Source: Corynespora cassiicola (taxonomy: Eukaryota > Ascomycota > Dothideomycetes > Pleosporales > Corynesporascaceae). From it: a stretch of 64,000 bases of DNA. Positions 36,863 to 47,181 of this stretch are shown here, one piece after another. The notes under the pieces were generated by a model that saw only the letters and a program-made list of their open reading frames with translations, was not told the DNA's origin and did no database searches. The stretch lies in NCBI GenBank assembly GCA_022059125.1, contig JAEUWY010000015.1, forward strand, positions 992,001 through 1,056,000, written 5' to 3'. A program made the position numbers and the translations under genes. Within the stretch, counting starts at the first letter, position 1, and every line of letters starts with the position of its first letter.

Positions 36863-38111
36863 TTAAGGATTGGTCGCGCTGCCCAAGTCCTCCTCGGCGT
36901 CTGGGCGGTCCCAGCTGTCCTGCTCTAATTCCCGAACTCGACGCAGGAGCTCAGCGACCCTATTCCCGTGCTTCTGCCTGGCCTGTTGCTGCAAATCAAA
37001 TGTCTCCCGGAACTTGTCCACCATGAAGGGCTTGAGCGGCGACTTGCGTCCCGCCTTGTAGTCGTAGACGACAATGTCCTCGACGCAGCGCGCTGCTGGC
37101 CGCCGGTGCACTTCGGACAGTATCAGAACGTCCAGAATGAAGTGATCCGTGTCCGATTGGGGCCTATCTCGTAGCTTGTGCAGGACCGTAACCCTGTCTG
37201 GATAGGTCATTGGCTGCATCGAGGCTCAGTCAGCATGCTATTCGCATATCGTCCAACAGGCAAGGACTGCATTCTGCCAGCCCCGGCGGTCATTAGCCAG
37301 TGTGGCAGATTGACATGACGACTCGGCATCGTCTTCAATTCGTCCTCGCCGCCTGGGGGCCAGGACTGCCAGCCTATAGCCCGCCGGCACTAACATGAGG
37401 CAGTGCTTGCGGGGTGGGAAGTCGTACGAATTTGTAGTCTGTCCGGATGCTGCGGAGGATCAGGCCAGTGCTCCTGGGCGAGAGCAGCTCCTTCCACTCC
37501 GCCTTGTGCGAGGGGTCATGGATGTTGGCAAACAGCCCAATCCAATTGCACCTGGCCGACTCGGCATATCGATTGTACATGACATTGTTTACGTGACCTG
37601 TTGCGCTGTCAAAATGTTTGCTCGGCTGTGCGGACGGCTGGTGGAGTACCCTTGATGTCTAATTAGTATCAATTCTGTACGAGGACGTTCCGGGGCGGCG
37701 GTCTCACCATGCTATCCTGCGCGATCCGGCAAGCTTGCGTTAGCCTGTGGTGCAGCAGTATTGATTTGGGGACGCTACCATTTCTCCCCAGACGACGGCA
37801 TGTCGATAGAGCCCCCTCTGGTCTTTTCCCGTCAGGAAACCCTCACTGCCCGCAACCAGTTCCCTCCAGTCGGTCGTAATCTCTTGCAGTATCGAGCCCG
37901 CCTCCGTTGTCTGCGCCGGACTCAGCCCGAACATTATGCACTTTCCGATGCGCGACTTGACGTCTGACAGCCATCGGGGGCTCAGGGACTTGGTGGCCGT
38001 TTCATTGCCAGCCGGAGCCGTCGACTGATACCGCGCCTGGCGCGCAATGCCCGGAAGAATCGACGTGGACGCGGGGCGCAATAGCGCAGAGCTCGCGAGA
38101 AGGGACCGCAT
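36863..38111 (-). CDS. Mitochondrial hotdog-fold thioesterase-like protein
   Basis: Preferred model: exons 38111..37779, 37625..37428 and 37213..36863, 293 aa. Exon 1 starts with a mitochondrial-type presequence (MRSLLASSALLRPASTSIL, RQARYQST). The hotdog fold is marked by GHVNNVMYNRYAESAR in exon 2, then WKELLSPRSTGLILRSI, and in exon 3 YPDRVTVLHKLRDRP with DHFILDVLILSEVHRRPAARC. These are 4HBT/FatB-like acyl-CoA thioesterase features; the substrate is unknown. The junction before GHVNN is uncertain. The family consensus is D-x-x-GHVNN, and a 9-nt segment encoding Asp-Ser-Met (37720..37712) flanked by AG and GT sits in intron 1, but using it with the nearest acceptor breaks the frame. The acceptor at 37626 keeps frame and gives DSATGHVNN. 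It is head to head with the ETFRF1-like gene. Confidence 0.75.
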
Positions 38112-38476
38112 GGTTCCGGGTTCCGTGCTGCTGCTGCTGTTGCGATGTCGAGGACGAGGTCACGAGACCATTGAAAGGAAGCGCGCGGGAGAGGCTGCAG
38201 ATGTGGCAGAGGGGAGGCGGTCGTCGTGGGGCGCACACGGCGTTGCGATGGCGCGATTCTTTGGCCGAGGTCGCGACTTTGCTCTGCGTGGTTTGGACCG
38301 GCTCCTACGTCAGATACCCTGGAGGTCCAAGCTCCCCGCAGACCACCGAGCCGAGTCTCAACCTTCTTCTTCAGCGTCATCGATCCTCTTCGCATCGCCG
38401 CGTGGTTGCTTTTGCTCTCGTCTCGTCTTGGGTGTCGCAGCATAGATTGTGCCTTTTGCTGCTGGTTATAAGAGCC
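38112..38476. promoter_or_regulatory. 365-bp divergent promoter: thioesterase / ETFRF1-like
   Basis: Only 365 bp separate the two head-to-head start codons, so the genes very likely share a promoter region. No specific site is identified. Confidence 0.6.
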
Positions 38477-38960
38477 ATGGCTTCCTCCAGTGCTTCGCTG
38501 CGCCATCAGGTCATCCGGATATACAAAGGTGCGGGCGGATGACTACTATTCTACCCATGGCCTGTGTTGATTGCCGTCTAGATCTGCTGTTTCTCGGGCG
38601 CGAGTATCCCCAAGGCTACGACTATTACAGGACATGTCTCCACAGAGCATTCGCATCCCAACGCCATCTAGAAGACGAAGAACAAATCAAGAAGGGCATC
38701 CAGCGGGCAGAGTTCGTGAAGAAGGGTAGGCGCTCTTCCTCTCCCCTGTATCTCCCCGCATCCTGACACAATTGCAGAGATAGAAGCACTGTACGTTCTT
38801 CATTGAAGCAACCGATGTCACTATAGCCGACGCGGCAGTCACACGTGGCTTGCGTGGACACGTTCGAGAAGGCGCCGGTGGTATCAAGTGTCACTAACTT
38901 TCCTCTAGATACTACCTAAAACGCTACCGAACCTTGCGCAAGCGATACGACAAGACCTAG
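38477..38960 (+). CDS. ETFRF1: LYR-motif protein, ETFRF1/LYRM5-like regulator of ETF
   Basis: Four exons, 38477..38528, 38582..38725, 38778..38790 and 38909..38960, 86 aa; introns 53, 52 and 118 bp. Exon 3 is only 13 nt. The assembled protein lines up with human ETFRF1 throughout: VIRIYKDLLFLGREYPQG, then EEQIKKGIQRAEFVKK, then EIEALYYLKRYRTLRKRY. The canonical LYR is IYK here, and the rest of the Complex1_LYR pattern is intact. Human ETFRF1 sits in mitochondria and removes FAD from electron-transfer flavoprotein, damping fatty-acid and amino-acid oxidation. No single open frame covers it, so the gene is invisible to ORF-length methods. It converges with the methyltransferase gene 87 bp downstream and diverges from a mitochondrial thioesterase. 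Confidence 0.9.
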
Positions 38961-39047
38961 GAGATCAACTCCCTGGAATATCTTCCATCCATACATCGGC
39001 CGTCAATCAGGGACACTCTGAAACTCGACAGTACGCGGCCATGGCCC

Positions 39048-40447
39048 TCAAACTTTGCGGCACCACCATACCCCAACCTCCAAGCATTCCCCGCTGGATG
39101 CACCTTTTTGTTCCAGCAGGTTCGTCATCATCCACCCCCACCATCGCTGCCACTCCTCTTGGTTCTTCCCGCTGACCTCTTTCAATAGCGGCTCGAGGCT
39201 CTCTATCAGTTGGATCACGACAAGCAGTGCCGTGTATCGTAATGCCGCCTGCTCATCAGTGAGCGCGTACGTGTCGAGCGCGACGCCTCCTCCCCTCCTT
39301 TTCGTCACTTCGCTACCACGACGCTTGACTGTGGGCTTGTCACCTGCAGCCTCACGCTCCCACCGCATCTCGCCAAGCGGAATCGCAACCCTCCGGTTTT
39401 GTACATCGCACAGCGTTTCTGTCTCTTGGAGGAGCAATTCGGTGACACGAGCACAGGGCGTCGGCGTCAACTTCCGCCTGTCCAGCGCCTCCTGGATCCA
39501 TGTGTTTGCGTCTTGAAGGTACTTGTTCTGGACTTCGGTGAAGGGTGTGAGAGGCGAGATGGGGAACGCCCCTGTGGATACTGAGGCGGCGTACTCTTGA
39601 GGGGTCTTCCCCGGAGGAGGCGGTGGATGCGGTAGGATGGATCGAATAATGTGGTCCGAGTCCCAAACTTCCAAAGTCCCGCCCGACTTCAATATGCGCA
39701 TCGCTTCGTCAATGGTCCTCTGCGACGGCACACCAATGGGGACCACCATGCTCAAATCCTTCATAACAACAATGTCGAATTCAGCATCGTCAAAAGGTAG
39801 CGGTACTTTGCGCAAATCATGTTGCACGAAGCGCCAATCGATGCCCTGCCTCCTCAGGTCTCCGGCGAGTGGCACAATATCGAGGCCGGTAAACTGTACG
39901 TCCTGGATGCCGAGCTCAGCTAGATAGTCATGGCACACGGAGGACCAATACCCGCTACCACAGCCTAACTCGAGGACTTTGGTGGGGGGTTTCTGCGGCG
40001 AAGGAGTGGAGCCGAGAGCGCGACCGAAGACGGTGGTCGCAAGGAGAGTCTGGAGGTTCTGTCGCTGCAGCTCGGCGAGGTCGCACGGCAGCGGGTAGGC
40101 GAGGTCGCGCAAGTAACGGCGTCCATGACGGAGAACAAAAGGGTGGGTGAGGGACGAGCCGTCGTCCTTTGTGCTCTGGGTCGAGCTGCTCGAGATGGAG
40201 CCCCGCGTGGCATCCATTGAGGCACCGGGGGTGGGAACAGGCGATGTCGTGCTCGAAGCGCCCGATATTGTTCTCCCGAGGGCGTCAGTTGTAGTCAAGT
40301 CCCATTGCTTTGCCTCTGCGGTCTTTGGGCGGATCGGGGTGCCGTTGGCATTGCCCCCGGTGTAGCGATACTGGGTTTCAGATTAGAAGAACGTGTCTCC
40401 AGGTAGAAATGTCATCAGGAGGTGCACACCATCAACCACTCGGCCAT
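39048..40447 (-). CDS. SAM-dependent methyltransferase, fungal UMTA-like group
   Basis: Two exons, 40447..40430 (MAEWLM) and 40370..39048, intron 59 bp, 446 aa. The Rossmann methyltransferase core is clear: motif I VLELGCGSGYWSS (about residue 138), a downstream acidic loop FTGLDIVPLA, FVQHDLRKVPLPFDDAEFD and DIVVMKDLSMVV, then RILKSGGTLEVWD. The N-terminal 80 residues are Ser/Thr/Pro-rich; the C-terminal 150 residues are helical and charged. The substrate is unknown. The 18-nt first exon is the least certain part: the second exon is open to the acceptor at 40371, and MAEWLM is the only nearby ATG whose donor keeps frame. There is no in-frame ATG close to the start of the long frame, which supports an upstream exon. 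Confidence 0.82.
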
Positions 40448-42034
40448 TTTGATACCCTTGCCCCACTGTTTCTTTTAGCGTGAGCCGTATATTAGGCCTT
40501 TCCTAAGTCGTCTGATAAGCACGTGTGTGGTCCGGGTCATCGGGGAACGAGCAATAAACGGGTCGCGAAGGGCTGGGGCGGGCGGGCAGGCAGCGGGACG
40601 AGGGCGGACACGGGTTTTAGGTGAAGCAGAGGGCGGAGAGAGCGCCCCCGCGCGGCGACATGCCGATGGGAGTAGCAGCGATGGTAGTGGCCGTGGCAGA
40701 AGAAAGACGACGTTGCAAACCTCTGGGCACCGTCCGGCTGCATAAAGCCTGTTCACCTCGGACGCCTCAGGTGAGCAGGTGAACGGCTGCTAGCCTTCTG
40801 TTTGGAGTCCCAACCGAGGACACATTGCGGCCCATCTCCAATCACGAGGGCGGCTGCGCATCCTCCCCAGATTTTCAATAACCTCGTTGGGCTCTGGCGA
40901 CGCAAATGTGGCGTCTCGTCTCTGCAGATGCGGAGGCTGCCGCTGCACTCCCACTGTGCAGACGCTGGGCTGGGCGAGCCCTGGTGGGAGGGAGGGGGGA
41001 AGGGGGGTACGGATCAAAGCCAGCCCGCCCATGGCTGAAAGCAGCAGTGGGCGGCGGAGAGAGAATGGGAGAGATTACGCGAGATGGCGCAAAGACCCGC
41101 TGCATGGGAAAAACACATTCGCCATCCTTCAGTGATGTGACGGTGGTGTGCCTCTCTTGTTGCGTCCCACGGTCCACCCTCGATTGCCAGCGAGCCGATG
41201 CCCACCCGCGGGACAGATCTCCAGCAGCAGGCCCGAGCAAAAATCCAGGAGCTGAGTTTGGTACGACCGCAGGCTGCCAGAGGGGAATGGACGCAGGCGG
41301 GCGCGTGTGCACTGGCGCCGGCCGCCGTGTCATGGGTTCCAGGCTGGAGGCTGGCTTGGTGTTGAGCGAGAAGGTTGGCACGTTGGGTGGTAGGCCCACC
41401 CACGTGACGCCAAGGAATCAAGCTGGTGTATCGGGATGCACCACGTCCAACGCAGCGCCTCCTACTCCGAAGTACGACTCACTATTCTTCCTCGGCGCTC
41501 TGGTTGGCACCTCTCCGTACGTCTGGCGCAATTGACACTGCTTGAATAGCCGCCTGCCCGCTCACCACTCTCCCGTCGCGTACGTGCCCGTGCTTCCACC
41601 CGCTTCTGTTGTCGTCTATCCCGCCTCCAACCCGCCAGCTCTCCCCACCAGCGACTGACGGCAGTGAAAGCAGGTAGCAGCCTATCCATAGTGACCCTGC
41701 GCCCCCACTCAACACGCTCTCTCTCCCCCCCAAGACCGCCCTAGGCACCGACAGCGCACGCACGCTCGCTCGCCATTTTCGCCCCCGCTTGACCACACTG
41801 CAGCCCGCAAAGCCCGACGGCGCGTCGATACATGCGGTACAGCGCTCGACCATAGCTCGCGCGTGCATATGACGACGTGTTGGACGCTTGCCCATGTCAA
41901 AACGAAGACACACATTTCCTCCAACTCTCCCTCCCACCTGACGCCCACCCGCGAAACATCCCCCCCGGGCACTCCACCTTACTCTCTCCCGCCGCCCCGG
42001 GGCCCACCTCTACCGTTCCGTGCGTCGCCTGTAG
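40448..42034. promoter_or_regulatory. 1.6-kb divergent region between methyltransferase and CCR4
   Basis: GC-rich head-to-head spacer. Frames such as 40906-41535 (+) and 41482-41937 (-) overlap each other and have no motif. The length suits the long 5' UTR usual for CCR4 genes; no site is identified. Confidence 0.45.
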
Positions 42035-44374
42035 ATGGCCGATTACTCGGCGTACCAAAGGGGAGCCGGAACTACCTTCTATCCTCAACACGCTCAATCC
42101 AACATACACGCTCGAAACCTCCCCAATCGTGTGCGATCGCCCACCACTAGCGGCCGAATACAATTCAACACTGATACTCCTTCTCCCTCGCGATCTCCCG
42201 GGCCCAACTCGCCCTCACCGTACGGCATGTTCAATCAGAACCACGGTCACCAAGGCCACAATGTCATGATGAATGGTGGGACGGGTCGCCAGCACTATGC
42301 CATGCAGATGAACCTGGGGAAGCCCTTCCAGCACAACCAGAATCACCAGCACCACGGCCACGGCCACCAACACCAGGAGCACACGGGTGGTGCGCATGGC
42401 GGGCAGTACAACCACCAGCACAACGTCTCGAGCGGCGGAATATCAAACGTGCAGCCTCACTTTGCACCCAGCCATCTTCAGAACGGTACGCCGGGCAGTG
42501 TGCACAGCGGACTGAGCAAACCTCCGAACGAGCACTGGGCGCTGCAATTGGAGCTGGCACAGAAGGCACGCGAGATGACACAGTCGCACTCGCACGCTCG
42601 GACCCACCCTAGTGTTAACAAGAGTGTGGTGGCTGGAAACTCAAATGGCGCGCAGAAAGAGGCGGATAAGGAAGAGCGCAATCGTCCTGCGGCACCGCGG
42701 GCAGAGGATGCAAAGGAAAACCACATCTGGACCATTCTCGATTTCGGCGGACAGAATCTCAAAGTGATAACGTCGGCCCTCTTCCAGTACACCTTCTTGA
42801 CAAAACTATACTTGAATTGCAACAAGCTCACGTACGTGCCACAGCAAATCGGTCGCCTAAGGAACTTAACCCACCTGGACCTCTCCCTTAACGACATTCG
42901 GTACCTCCCTCCAGAAATTGGCATGTTGGTCAACCTCAAGCAGCTTTTGCTTTTTGACAACCACTTGGAGACTTTGCCATATGACATGGGCTCCTTATAC
43001 CAGTTAGAAATGCTTGGTATCGAAGGCAATCCAATTCCTGACGACCTCAAATCAATCATCGTCGAACACGGCACCACGGAACTTATCAAGCATTTCCGTG
43101 AAAATGCCCAAGGTGAGCAACCATTAACTGTTTTGCAAGATAACAAGCTGACAGCGATAGGTCCTGCTCCGCCACCTGAGCGGGATTGGATTGTGGTGAA
43201 CGAGCCCACCGATGCCAATCAGGAAACGGTAACCGCCTTGAGTTACAACATACTGTGCGACAAATACTGCACCCAATCACAATATGGTTACACACCAAGC
43301 GCAGCACTTTCTTGGGACAATCGCAAGGAAATGATTCTGGCAGAGCTGCGAGAACGCAACGCAGATATCGTCTGCCTGCAGGAGATTGACCAGGAGAGTT
43401 TCAATGACTATTTCCGGGCTGAGTTGGCTCACAATGATTACAAGGGCGTGTTTTGGCCAAAATCTAGGGCAAGGACCATGGCCGAGAGGGAGGCGAAGCT
43501 TGTCGATGGATGTGCCATTTTCTACAGAAACTCGAAATATGTCTTGCTGGACAAACAGCTTATCGACTTTGCGAATACCGCTATCAACCGGCCCGACATG
43601 AAGGGCGAGCACGACATCTTCAACCGTGTCATGCCTCGAGATGACATTGCGGTTATTGCATTCTTGGAGAATCGCATGACTGGCTCCAGATTCATCGTAG
43701 GCAACGTTCACGTCTTCTGGAACCCTGCCTTCACCGATGTCAAACTTGTCCAGGTTGCCATTCTGATGGAGGGTATCACCAAGTTCGCGAACAAGTGGGC
43801 TAAGCACCCGCCCTGCTTGGATAAGGCCGTCTATCGATTCACAAACGGCGACGGCGAGGACGGCAAGGAAACACCTGACGTGATAGAAGAGCCTGGACCG
43901 TCAATGGAATACTCGGACGGCGCCCAGATCCCCCTCCTCCTGTGCGGTGATTTCAATTCGCTACCTAACTCGGGTATCTACGACCTCATTGTACAGGGCA
44001 ATCTGTCCAACTCGCACGCAGACCTGGGTAGCCGCAAGTACGGTAACTTCACCAGGGACGGCATCTCTCATCCCTTCAGCCTCAAATCCAGTTACTCTTC
44101 CATCGGAGAACTTGCATTCACCAACTATACGCCATCTTTCAAGGGCGTGCTAGACTACATCTGGTACTCGACCAATACCCTGCAAGTAGTTGGGCTGTTG
44201 GGTGACATTGACAAGGAGTACCTCAACCGCGTGCCCGGGTTCCCTAACTATCATTTCCCTAGCGACCACATTGCACTGTATGCTCAGTACGTGGTCAAGA
44301 GCCGGAAAGAGAAGAAGGTGGTGGAACCCGACTTTGGACAGGGCCGAGAGCGGGACCGGGATCGACGGTCGTAA
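42035..44374 (+). CDS. CCR4: CCR4 catalytic deadenylase
   Basis: Single-exon gene, 779 aa. The first 200 residues are His/Gln/Asn/Pro-rich. A leucine-rich repeat block at about 232-340 (LTKLYLNCNKLTYVPQQIG, LTHLDLSLNDIRYLPPEIG and two more) binds the CAF1/POP2 subunit. The endonuclease-exonuclease-phosphatase domain starts at about 405 (ALSYNILCDKYCT) with the catalytic Glu in VCLQEIDQE (about 449), Asp/Asn in CGDFNSLPNSG (about 638) and Asp/His in FPSDHIALY (about 742), so it should be active. As part of CCR4-NOT it shortens poly(A) tails in the cytoplasm. An antisense frame of 246 codons is not a gene. The start sits 5 nt after an in-frame-irrelevant TAG and is the first ATG of the frame. 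Confidence 0.96.
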   Translation: MADYSAYQRGAGTTFYPQHAQSNIHARNLPNRVRSPTTSGRIQFNTDTPSPSRSPGPNSPSPYGMFNQNHGHQGHNVMMNGGTGRQHYAMQMNLGKPFQHNQNHQHHGHGHQHQEHTGGAHGGQYNHQHNVSSGGISNVQPHFAPSHLQNGTPGSVHSGLSKPPNEHWALQLELAQKAREMTQSHSHARTHPSVNKSVVAGNSNGAQKEADKEERNRPAAPRAEDAKENHIWTILDFGGQNLKVITSALFQYTFLTKLYLNCNKLTYVPQQIGRLRNLTHLDLSLNDIRYLPPEIGMLVNLKQLLLFDNHLETLPYDMGSLYQLEMLGIEGNPIPDDLKSIIVEHGTTELIKHFRENAQGEQPLTVLQDNKLTAIGPAPPPERDWIVVNEPTDANQETVTALSYNILCDKYCTQSQYGYTPSAALSWDNRKEMILAELRERNADIVCLQEIDQESFNDYFRAELAHNDYKGVFWPKSRARTMAEREAKLVDGCAIFYRNSKYVLLDKQLIDFANTAINRPDMKGEHDIFNRVMPRDDIAVIAFLENRMTGSRFIVGNVHVFWNPAFTDVKLVQVAILMEGITKFANKWAKHPPCLDKAVYRFTNGDGEDGKETPDVIEEPGPSMEYSDGAQIPLLLCGDFNSLPNSGIYDLIVQGNLSNSHADLGSRKYGNFTRDGISHPFSLKSSYSSIGELAFTNYTPSFKGVLDYIWYSTNTLQVVGLLGDIDKEYLNRVPGFPNYHFPSDHIALYAQYVVKSRKEKKVVEPDFGQGRERDRDRRS

Positions 44375-45503
44375 GGACGCCGCCAGAGCGCGAACACCAC
44401 AGACGTTCATACGACCATCCCAGTTGTATCTCTCTATGGCCAGGGTAATCTCTTGCTTTGGAAATCTGTCAATAGGCGCGCGTGCGGGAGTTCTTCATCG
44501 TATTCAGGCGTCACTGCTCGGTGTTTGGTTGCTTTTTCAATTCATCTCGTCGGTTTCATGGGATCATATGACGGAATTTCGGGATGACGATTGGGGGACG
44601 GGCACGAGTGGGTTGACGCTAGTTCGGTAGACGGAGCGTGGGTTTCTGGGTGGACGGTGCGGAGCTGGGACAGGGAAATGAAATGCGCGCGGTACACAAG
44701 AATCTCACAATCATGTTTGTTGTTCTGCGTCTGGCCGCTCCAACGGTCTTCGACACGGAAGGATCTCTACGCTCTTTTTACCAGCATCCGACGCGTTGAA
44801 TGGACCTGGCGGGCTTGCGGGTGCAGACGGGCGGCTTTTGTTTTTGCCCCATTTCCTTCTCTTTCGATTCCATGTCCCTTTCCTTCTTTTCTTGCAATGT
44901 ATGAGTTAGGTAGCTCCTCTAAAAAAAGGCGAAGGTCCCCTCTCGTCGAGCTGGGTCGACTGCAGCTTCAGGCTTCAAGGCTGTGCACATTCATAAGTGA
45001 GACAATCAAAGGGGGAAATGACTTGGCCCATAACGCGTCATGTGTATCGCGGCGGTCGTCGTAACGGTTGGCATTCTCAGATGAACCCAGCCACAATGCA
45101 CGGGGTCAGTGGGGGCATGCAGTTGTAGGGACGGGCCGAGAAGGGGGGTCTTGGATGCGGTGTAGACCCTCGAAATGCATATCTGGACCCTCTGGGTGCT
45201 GCTATGTATTTTCTGTGGAGTTTATTTGAAAGCATCGAGGGCAGGGGGATGCGGCGTGAATAAGCAGTGCCTGCGAGAGCACTGGCAGTCATGTGGCGGG
45301 CGTAATTATTATCATTCGTAACGGTCGTCGTTCACGGAGATGAGACAGGGACCCCTCTCGCTTGGGGCTCCCCGGCCACGTGCTTTTGCCGGCCGCCAAC
45401 ATCAACTTTCGTCACCGACACAGGACTTCGAACACCTACACCTCTCCTCACCGACTTTCTCACTTTTTTTGTTCCCTAAAGTCGTCTCAAGTTCAAATAC
45501 ATC
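44375..45503. other. CCR4 3' region and SEC14 promoter
   Basis: 1.1 kb without a supported gene. A CT-rich stretch directly before the SEC14 start (about 45425-45480) is typical of a strong fungal promoter. Confidence 0.5.
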
Positions 45504-46751
45504 ATGGCTGCCCCCGCATCAAAAGAGCTGCCGCTCGACCCCAAATATGACAACTACGACTTCCCCACCACAGCTCCGACCCCTCAGAACGGCCACCCCG
45601 GCCATACGACCCCCGAGCAAGATGCTCAGATCTTCCAGCTGCGGAGCCTTCTCGAGGCCGAGGGCTACACCAAGAATCTCGATACGCTGACGCTGGTATG
45701 CCTCATACCCCCCGCAAACGGACACCTCTGTTGTTCAGATGCTAAATATGCACAGCTGCGCTTCCTCCGCGCCCGTAAATTCAACGTCGAGCTCTCCAAG
45801 CAAATGTGAGCATGCGAGACACGCATATATAAGGACAGGGGTTGACAGAGCACAGGTTCGTGGACTGCGAAAAGTGGCGGGCCGAGTACGCTGGCGTTGG
45901 CGTCGAGGAGTTGGTCCGCACCTTTGACTACAAGGAGCGGGCAGAAATCTTCAAGTACTACCCTCAGTACTATCACAAGACGGATAAGGTACGGCGCTCT
46001 CCGCCCTCCTCTTTTAGTAGGGGGTTCTTGGCGCGGAAATTGTACCCGGCATGGAGCTGATAAGAAATCGCAGGATGGCCGTCCCGTCTACATCGAGCAG
46101 CTCGGCAAAGTCGATCTGACCGCCATGCAAAAGATCACGTCTCAGGATCGCATGCTTCAAAACCTGGTCTGCGAATACGAGAAGATGGCCGACCCTCGCC
46201 TCCCTGCTTGCTCCCGCAAGGTCGGCTACCTCCTCGAGACGTCTTGCTCGATCATGGACCTCAAGGGCGTTGGCATCAGCAAGGCCACCTCCGTGTACGG
46301 ATACCTGCAGGCTGTCAGCGGCGTTTCGCAGAACTACTACCCGGAGCGCCTCGGCAAGATGTACATCATCAACGCCCCCTGGGGCTTTGCTGGTGTCTTC
46401 AGCGTCGTCAAGCGCTTCCTCGACCCCGTCACGGTCAACAAGATCCACGTCCTCGGAAGCGGATATGAGAAGGAGCTGCTCGCCCAGGTTCCTGCGGAGA
46501 ACCTCCCCAAGGAGTTTGGTGGACAGTGTGAGTGCTCTGGTGGATGTCAATTGAGCGATGCTGGCCCATGGCACGACCCCCAATGGGTTAAGCCGCCCAA
46601 GTGGGCAAAGAAGGACGATGCCCCCGCCGCCATTGATAACACCAACCTCCCCGCACCCACCGAGGGTGCCGCTCCCCCGGCTGCTCCTCCAGCCGGAACT
46701 GAGCCCGCGGCTGCACCAGCTGCTGCCCCCAACACTCAGGCTGCCACCTAA
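45504..46751 (+). CDS. SEC14: SEC14 phosphatidylinositol/phosphatidylcholine transfer protein
   Basis: Four exons, 45504..45695, 45756..45805, 45856..45988 and 46074..46751 (introns 60, 50 and 85 bp), 350 aa. The CRAL-TRIO N domain ([17 protein letters not shown], then [11 protein letters not shown]) is split by the short introns. The lipid-binding domain follows: [76 protein letters not shown] and LPKEFGGQ, very close to yeast Sec14. It exchanges phosphatidylinositol and phosphatidylcholine and supports Golgi secretion. The tail after PPKWAKK is Ala/Pro-rich and not in yeast Sec14. Intron 1 is 20 codons long and stop-free, so read-through inserts 20 residues before LRFLRARK; the conserved domain argues firmly for removal. 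Confidence 0.95.
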
Positions 46752-47181
46752 GTTAGACGTATAAACATGGCCTGAGAAGTGCCACGGGTGGTTGGTGGGG
46801 TGTAGTCGAACCAAATTCCTGTTTTCAGCATTATTGATTTCCCTGAACAGGTCCCGCCAACTCGGGACCGGGGTCCTGGCATAGAATACTTGCAGAGTAG
46901 TAGGCGTGAAAAACAGAGCGCATTGGGCAACAAGGCTTAGTTTTAGAAGGAACGAGTCTGTCTCACAGTAGAAGTATCCGTCTTTGTTCCGGCTTGGTGC
47001 GCGCTAGCGCCTTTGTCGCGCTTTGTGATGTCAGCTCATATGTATGTCTTTGTTGAACTTGATTCTGGGTCAATGGTAGGTTCATTGCTGAAGGAGGGTA
47101 CATTTGGGGGTTTTTTGCAGTTTCGTTACTGATGTTTCTGCCCATGATTTCGTCTTCACAGTCTTGTGCTATGGAGCAGAG
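46752..47181. promoter_or_regulatory. Spacer between SEC14 and the 646-aa gene
   Basis: 430 bp holding the SEC14 3' UTR and the next promoter. An AG at about 47160 preceded by pyrimidines could be a 5' UTR splice acceptor. Confidence 0.4.

Noticed and set aside
37982..38506. 174-codon - frame
   Set aside because: Overlaps the divergent promoter and both true first exons in the wrong frame.
42478..43218. 246-codon - frame
   Set aside because: Antisense to the LRR region of CCR4.
14477..44374. RNA-metabolism gene cluster (Argonaute, RNA14, CCR4)
   Set aside because: The three genes are 3 to 18 kb apart with unrelated genes between them and no shared orientation logic; chance linkage is the simpler reading.
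46014..46814. 266-codon - frame
   Set aside because: Antisense to SEC14 exon 4.
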